A DNA stretch of 64,000 nt from Telopea speciosissima (Eukaryota > Streptophyta > Magnoliopsida > Proteales > Proteaceae). The stretch is taken from assembly GCF_018873765.1 (NCBI RefSeq), contig NC_057923.1:1240001-1304000 (forward strand), read 5' to 3'. This document shows, piece by piece, positions 59,501 through 64,000 of this stretch. Below the pieces are notes generated by a model. That model was not told the origin of the DNA, made no database searches, and saw nothing but the letters and a program-made list of their open reading frames with translations. Within the stretch, counting starts at the first letter, position 1. Every line of letters starts with the position of its first letter. The translations under genes were made by a program, and so were the position numbers.

Positions 59501-62500
59501 GCGACTAGGATGCTTACCATCATCCTACACAACCTGCCAGGATCTCTGACATAGTATCTTAAGGCCACAGTCACACTTAAGAGAATAATAATAATTAAAG
59601 ATGGCGGAAGACTAAAATATAATAATTCTTATTCTCATAATTGGGGAAACTAAATGTGATAAATATTAAATATTTCAGATTTATTCGTAACCCGACAGTT
59701 ATCCACAATGTAAATAATAATAATAATTACATCAAGTAGTATACACCTATCAGAAAACAAAATGGAGGACACCACATCCTCGATTACAATATATCATAAG
59801 CACAACCAACATAAGCACCACCGACTTCATGCACACCGGGTTCTGGGGTCTACCAGTCTCTAGCACAATTCGTCACGGGGCAGTTGCATCTCTGCTTATC
59901 GACACCGCACAACCTGCATCAACATCTAAAAAGAGGTTTCCACGAGGGATGAGCTCCATTGAGCCTAATGAGCAGAATTGGAACACATAAGCATACACAC
60001 ATAATCTCTGATGCACAACAATAGTGATGCATGTATAAGTTCAATTATTCTAGCTAGCATGCCTAACTATATGATAATTTGTATACATACATATATACAT
60101 GCGGCCGAGATCACGGTACTGGCATTGCCCTCGGCCACACCGTCCTCCCGTATCTTCAAGCATGTTAGTATATATACGAAATGCACGCGTACATATATGT
60201 CAAAAGCTGAGATCATAGTACCGGAATCACCATCAGTCACACCATCCTCCTGTCTCCTCTAATATACATATACCTGTGCAACGAGTATGGCGAATACAAT
60301 ATCGGAATTACCATCGGCCTCACCGCAACCCATTTCCAAGCCTAATGCATCATATATTTCTAGTACAACAGTTAAGGAAAGTAAATATAGTTAGTATGAC
60401 GAATACAGGATGGACCACGTCCACATTACAACCCATTTCCAAGCTTAGATCTAATGCAATATGGATGTGAAATAAATATGAGTATCGGGATCATACATGG
60501 GCCACGCGTACTTATTCCGGGCAAACCAATTTGATGTACAGACATCCAGGGCATCCCATACTACTACGAATGATCAGAGATCCGACTGGTTCAAGCGAAG
60601 ACAAACCAAACGTGATAAATGAATCCCTAGTATCCCATACCACTAGGATGACTCGTACATCAAGTCCGGTTCACAATCACACACCATGCATGATTCCTCA
60701 ATGCAACATGACAGTAATTAGTAAGGCGATCACGGTACCGAAACCACCTCGGCCTCACCGGATCCCATTTTCACACAACACAATATTCTATCAATTTGCA
60801 GTTTTAAAGCATATGTAGTGAAGGTTACGCACGCATCCAGTTTAAGAATGAAATGCGCCAAGCAAATTCTCATAGCTAAGGCGATCACGGGCCCGACATT
60901 CCCCTTGGCTCCCAGATCCCATTTCCACATAACGCACACATCCATCATAGTATACGTAATTTAAAACATACTTAGTGAGTTTTAAGTATACAATAGCTAG
61001 GCAAGCATCGAGTGCAACATACAATTATACAAGCTTCAAAACACTCCTTAAAACAAAGTTAATCCAACCCACTCACCTAATCAAGTGATTAGGTGATTCA
61101 ATCCCAAAATCAAAGCTTGATAGAATCCCCGATACGCCTCACCGTTCCACTTGTCTTTGACCTAATTAGGTGTACATTAAGTTAGACTAAGTGTTGAGGG
61201 ACGCCCGAAAAATTCCCAAAAAGATAGAGTCAAATTCAACTCTGGGAACTAGGCGGTAGAAGTAGGCGGTTGATCCATTGATTAGCCGATATGATCAACT
61301 GGTACTTGAAGCAGAAGCTTCAGATCCCAAAATTTACCAACTGGCTGGTCTGGACTTCTACCGGTAGCCTGTCTGAGAATGGGTTTTCCAGTTAGGCTTC
61401 GTTCAACGTCGCGCCGGGACCATTTCTGTTCCATAGAGATTGTAGGGGATTGGTCCACCTACGATTTAAGCCTATTGGCATCGGGTTTCACCAGTTGAAA
61501 CCGGAGGTACTATCAAATCTCCGATCGAAACCCTAAAGTTAGGTTTTGGCCATTTTTGCCCAAACCTCGATGGAACTGACTTCTAACGGGGATTGAGAGT
61601 GTGCAAGGGGATCATGTGTCCTCATTCAACCACACTCAAGTTGGCTTCCAAGCACAACACTGAGTCCCAAGTGAAGCCTGGCTAAAAACCCTAGTTCTAG
61701 GTATAGAACAATAGGAATGGAAAGAGGAACAAAGAGTAGATTCTCCTACCTGAGATGGAGCAGAGACAACAAACACCGCGGGTCCGAGCCTCCTCTTCCT
61801 CCTCCCTTCTTCTTCTTGTTCTTCCTTTCCCTTTCTTCTTTCTTCTCTCCCTCCCACGACTGGTGTTTTGATGAGAAATGAGTTCTTAAACTCACAACTC
61901 CTTATTTATACCCTTAGGCCGGTAGGGCCCGTTTGCCTGTGTGACTTTAATCAGTCAAGTTGATTATTTTCCCAATTGGACCACTTGGGCCCACCACCTT
62001 GACTCCACATTGGATGTGTAGTCGTACGAGGATAGCACAACATGATGGGACATGAGGGAGAGGGTTTATTACGGGCCATGGGGCTCCCACAGCCAGTAGT
62101 CCGATTCTGGACAGCAAGACCAACCGGCAGATCTGGATCAGCTTGTGGTGATTGGCCGGTTGGCCAATTCCAGCCCTGTTCCAGCTGAAATCCAGCAGTG
62201 CTTTCCCCCACTCTCAAGGGTACTTGTGGGGGGGGGGTTGTGCAAGGTTTCAAGTCAATGCACTACCATGTATTCAAAGGTATAATTGACAAGAATGGTT
62301 ACCTTTGATTGGATACCCAGCGGCGGATTCGGATTTCCATCTTCACAGGCTTGGAGGATACCGATAGTCACCCATATACCACGATCCAAGTATCTCTTCG
62401 ATACCTTGACAACAATCCTACGTGGATACTCAACATTTGCAGCCTACACACTGATAGAACTGAGAGTTGCTGGAGTAGTACCTACGAATAAATTCAAATT

Positions 62501-64000
62501 AGACATGTTTTGGGCACGGATGTAACACATTCCCGGACAGAAAACTACTTCCCATTATATATATAATTCCTAAATTGACTCATAAAAGGATTCCTAATCA
62601 CTCTCTTATATTGACTTAAAATAAATAAAGTCAAAATAGAACTTTGTCTTGCTATTAAGTATCCTAATCTAATTCAACACTAAACTTAACTACTAATTTT
62701 GTGTACTAAGTACTAACTTTATCCCCACTTTATGGGCTTATAAATTAGGCTCATTACAATGAAACACAGAAAAATAAATGGCACAACCTATAATATAACT
62801 ACCCAAAGGTCAATTTCAGCTCAGTGACTGCCACTGGCACCTTATGGGCCTCCCAAGCTTGGATATAGGCCTCCATACAGGATTAATACCTAATGCAATT
62901 GCATAACTTTACTAATCCCTAGGGTACTTTAGGAAGATGGTGTAGATCTGCCAGGTCAGTCCACCTTGTAGAAACAAACATGTTAAAACCCTATTTATAC
63001 TTATATATTGATGGTGATGGTGATGAAGTAGTTGGATGCCTTTAGTTGCTATTTCTTGGATAAGTTTTAGTGAGGCTGATGTGGGAGCCCCTTGAGGCTG
63101 CTAAAATGTGCTCGCACAAAGGTCCATGATAAATTCTGTTTTAGGTCTTTGTTTCCCCCCCTTTCTTTCCTGGTATTGAATTTTTTATTCATCCCAAAAA
63201 AAAAAAAAAACTGTAATATAGTGGGCCAAATTCTTTAGTGGCTTTCTTTTATTTGGGTTTTGGCTTTATTAGTAGGGGTTTTATTTGTAATGTGCTGGGT
63301 TTATTTTGTTATGAGTCTTTTATTTGTAACTAGGCAACTAGTGAAGGCCATGAGTCTCTAGTAGTTACTTGGGCAAGCAGTTCGAAGATCTGCTCAGTAG
63401 GGGGTATTTTAGGTCTTCGGTTTTTAAGTTGGGTTGGGTAAGGGCAGACCTTGGTGTAACGGTAAGTTTCTCCCCAGGCTTGAGTTGGGAAACTGCCTCT
63501 TGCACTGGGTACGCCTTTTTTTTAAAAAAAATTTAAGTTATGAAGATTATAAAAAGAAACATGCAGGTTTTCTTCCTCTTGGCTGTGCACAAGTTCTCCT
63601 GCTGTTAGTTTGCTGCTGCTATTACTTCTGTGCTGCTAATTGTTGCTAATTTCTTATATTATTTAATTCTATTTCTTCTACCTGTTGGCAAAGTTACTGT
63701 TTAGGGTACAATTCACAGACCCAGGATAGCACCTGTCCCGGATCTTTCCCAAATTTCTCTTATTCCGTTAAACACTAACCTGATATAAGCCTATTTTTCT
63801 TCTATGATTTCCTAGCAGTTCAGCGCCTCAACTGTAGATATTTGAAAATCTAGTCTGTTCTATATCAGATACTGCTTAAATATTCCTATATTGTTATTCT
63901 GAAGCTGTTACAATATGCAGACCAAGGCATTGAAAGAAGAATATCTTTCAATGATTAAACATGGGCATTTGGACATCATTGTTGGAACTCACGCGCTTCT
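47575..64000 (+). CDS. Plant Mfd/TRCF-like helicase, 5' part (runs off window)
   Basis: Exons are 47575-48188, 49842-50067, 50406-50651 and 63921-64000 (continuing). Phases agree: exon 1 ends with two bases of a Leu codon, and exons 3 and 4 start in phase 0. Mfd-type helicases push stalled RNA polymerase and couple transcription to repair; the plant form lacks the bacterial N-terminal UvrB-like part, and Arabidopsis At3g02060, annotated as plastid, is the likely counterpart. Visible features are a Ser-rich transit-peptide-like N-terminus and a charged helix about 75-130. A CarD/RNA-polymerase-interaction domain starts at [19 protein letters not shown] (146-164). Then come FPYEPTPDQ, Walker A GDVGFGKT (302-309), [12 protein letters not shown] and, in exon 4, [17 protein letters not shown]. 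Intron 3 is 13.3 kb because of nested transposons. No break is seen in the coding part present. Confidence 0.92.
48189..49841 (+). other. TRCF-like intron 1
   Basis: A 1,653-bp intron with GT-AG ends. No bounded transposon, RNA gene or supported ORF was recognised. It is AT-rich unique-looking sequence. Confidence 0.5.
50829..50961 (-). mobile_element. Tiny LINE 3' end in TRCF-like intron 3
   Basis: A T-run of about 20 (the A-tail on the minus strand) followed by GGATGAATAAAAATTTAATTAC, typical of an L1 3' end. It is flanked by GAAAGTTG (50821-50828, 50962-50969). It is about 130 bp, severely 5'-truncated and non-coding. Confidence 0.7.
52672..55833 (+). mobile_element. Long solo LTR 1
   Basis: Begins TGTTACAG and ends GGGGTGTGACA. 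It is preceded by ATCAT (52667-52671), and the matching ATCAT is found at 58803-58807, displaced by a later insertion at its right edge. Without the MITE inside it is about 2.8 kb. It contains a GCTGGGCTCGGTGGAGCTCACCCC stretch near 54968-54990, as seen in long plant gypsy-type LTRs, but no pol. It is inside hAT-like element D. The gypsy assignment is by style. Confidence 0.78.
55251..55584. mobile_element. hAT-like MITE E (GAGATCTCG family)
   Basis: A 334-bp element starting CATAGTCCGAAATCTCG and ending CGAGTTTTAGTACCTTG, imperfect inverted ends. It is flanked by the exact 8-bp duplication TTCTGGCC (55243-55250, 55585-55592). It is dense in CGAGATCTCG motifs and inserted in solo LTR 1. Confidence 0.87.
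55835..56883 (-). repeat. 3' LTR of the short LTR element
   Basis: A 1,049-bp direct repeat, nearly identical to 57771-58798. It begins TAATGTAGTC and ends CTGCATCA on the plus strand. Confidence 0.92.
57156..57755 (-). CDS. 199-codon ORF of the short LTR element, unknown
   Basis: An uninterrupted ORF starting almost inside the primer-binding site (the ATG follows TGGTATCAAAGCT) and filling most of the 887-bp interior. The product is acidic overall, with an N-terminal half containing [16 protein letters not shown] and [14 protein letters not shown] segments and a Thr/Glu-rich C-terminal half. No CCHC knuckle, protease, integrase or reverse transcriptase motif is visible. It could be a diverged gag or an unrelated acquired sequence. 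I do not recognise the family. The open frame in a recent element suggests it may be maintained. Confidence 0.6.
   Translation of the reverse strand: MAEGSSNQASKDPPPFVFKTRVCLPNGSTTILIVDERQRNNIILQSVVDMLSQSGEICIMPTGKVCVEFGCSLYHDDAWCQPVPHSKSFIAIGGDWLDERQGWIEPENNSCVLPDRHRLYHLFTLKGLQPKVTTSTVQPQGLPNMSTQTQVASTVFEVSPMADAPTEDPTEVIYVEETNIDKAEPVEDEKLIDMLLLKR
57771..58798 (-). repeat. 5' LTR of the short LTR element
   Basis: A 1,028-bp LTR with the primer-binding site just to its left. It lacks about 20 bp of a short tandem (CACATGACCACTTAA) that is present in the partner, which explains the length difference. Confidence 0.92.
59469..62527 (-). mobile_element. Long solo LTR 2
   Basis: A 3,059-bp block starting TGTCACACCCC and ending TGTAACA on the plus strand, flanked by the exact duplication CATTC (59464-59468, 62528-62532). 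Read on the minus strand it begins TGTTACA and ends GGGGTGTGACA, the same termini as solo LTR 1, so it is a related LTR in the opposite orientation. It contains a GAGCTCATCCCTCG stretch (minus strand) matching the layout of LTR 1. It has no pol. Confidence 0.82.
60100..60940. repeat. Degenerate internal repeats of solo LTR 2
   Basis: Several diverged copies of a unit containing GCGATCACGGTACCG...CTCGGCCTCACCG..TCCCATTT, near 60100, 60208, 60288, 60724 and 60880. Spacing is irregular. Such internal repeats are common in long LTRs. Confidence 0.6.
62533..63920 (+). other. Distal part of TRCF-like intron 3
   Basis: Intron sequence after the last solo LTR. A probable L1 3' end lies near 63000-63205 (TGGTATTGAATTTTTTATTCATCC followed by about 15 A). 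The acceptor is at 63919-63920, with exon 4 starting at 63921. No other gene was recognised. Confidence 0.5.

Noticed and set aside
60100-60940. Regularly recurring GATCACGGTACCG units as a possible CRISPR-like array
   Set aside because: Spacing and unit sequence are irregular, they lie inside a solo LTR, and the genome is a plant.
1-64000. tRNA, rRNA or snRNA genes
   Set aside because: None could be recognised by eye. The tRNA-Met-like strings found are primer-binding sites of LTR elements.

Overview
This is plant nuclear DNA, most likely from a dicot or other non-grass angiosperm with a repeat-rich genome. The evidence is GT-AG introns, organelle-targeted proteins, plant-type L1 and RTE LINEs, Copia and long-LTR retrotransposons, Mutator-like elements (MULEs) with 9-bp target-site duplications (TSDs), and many short hAT-like elements. 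No bacterial, viral or CRISPR feature was seen. The species cannot be named from sequence alone.

Four host genes could be assembled exon by exon with consistent reading frames. (1) An SNM1/DCLRE1A-type metallo-beta-lactamase/beta-CASP nuclease lies at 4168-13178 (+) with 9 exons and 496 aa. (2) A DHHC S-acyltransferase lies at 18099-23027 (+) with 5 coding exons and 429 aa. (3) A RecA recombinase, probably mitochondrial, lies at 24626-38087 (-) with 8 exons and 421 aa. (4) The first four exons of a plant Mfd/TRCF-like helicase start at 47575 (+), and the gene runs off the right edge. Three of the four act in DNA repair, recombination or transcription-coupled repair. The acyltransferase and RecA genes converge; RecA and the TRCF-like gene diverge across about 9.5 kb of transposons.

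Almost everything else is transposon. Region 1-4.1 kb holds a MULE-type MITE, an L1 LINE with a 15-bp TSD that was itself hit by a hAT-like element, and a gypsy-like LTR piece. SNM1 intron 1 (5.5 kb) holds a solo LTR and an internally deleted antisense Copia element, both with exact TSDs. Region 13.9-15.9 kb is a Pack-MULE with long inverted repeats, a captured plastid-like N-terminus and a MITE in one arm. RecA introns 5 and 7 carry RTE LINEs in opposite orientations plus hAT-like and L1 pieces. Region 38.5-42.4 kb is a decayed L1. Region 44.0-47.2 kb is a MULE containing a second MULE that carries a broken mTERF gene copy.

The 13.3-kb intron 3 of the TRCF-like gene contains a nested stack. 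A hAT-like element (51991-59153) is split by a long solo LTR, which holds a small hAT-like MITE, and a short LTR retrotransposon with an unfamiliar 199-codon ORF sits at the LTR's edge. A second long solo LTR in the opposite orientation follows (59469-62527). Most boundaries rest on TSDs read directly from the sequence.

The most notable signals are the nested stack, a set of hAT-like non-autonomous elements that share CAAGGT-type ends but carry different short-motif arrays (GTATCG, GGTTTCGA, GAGATCTCG), the two gene-carrying MULEs, and the small LTR element with TG...TA ends.
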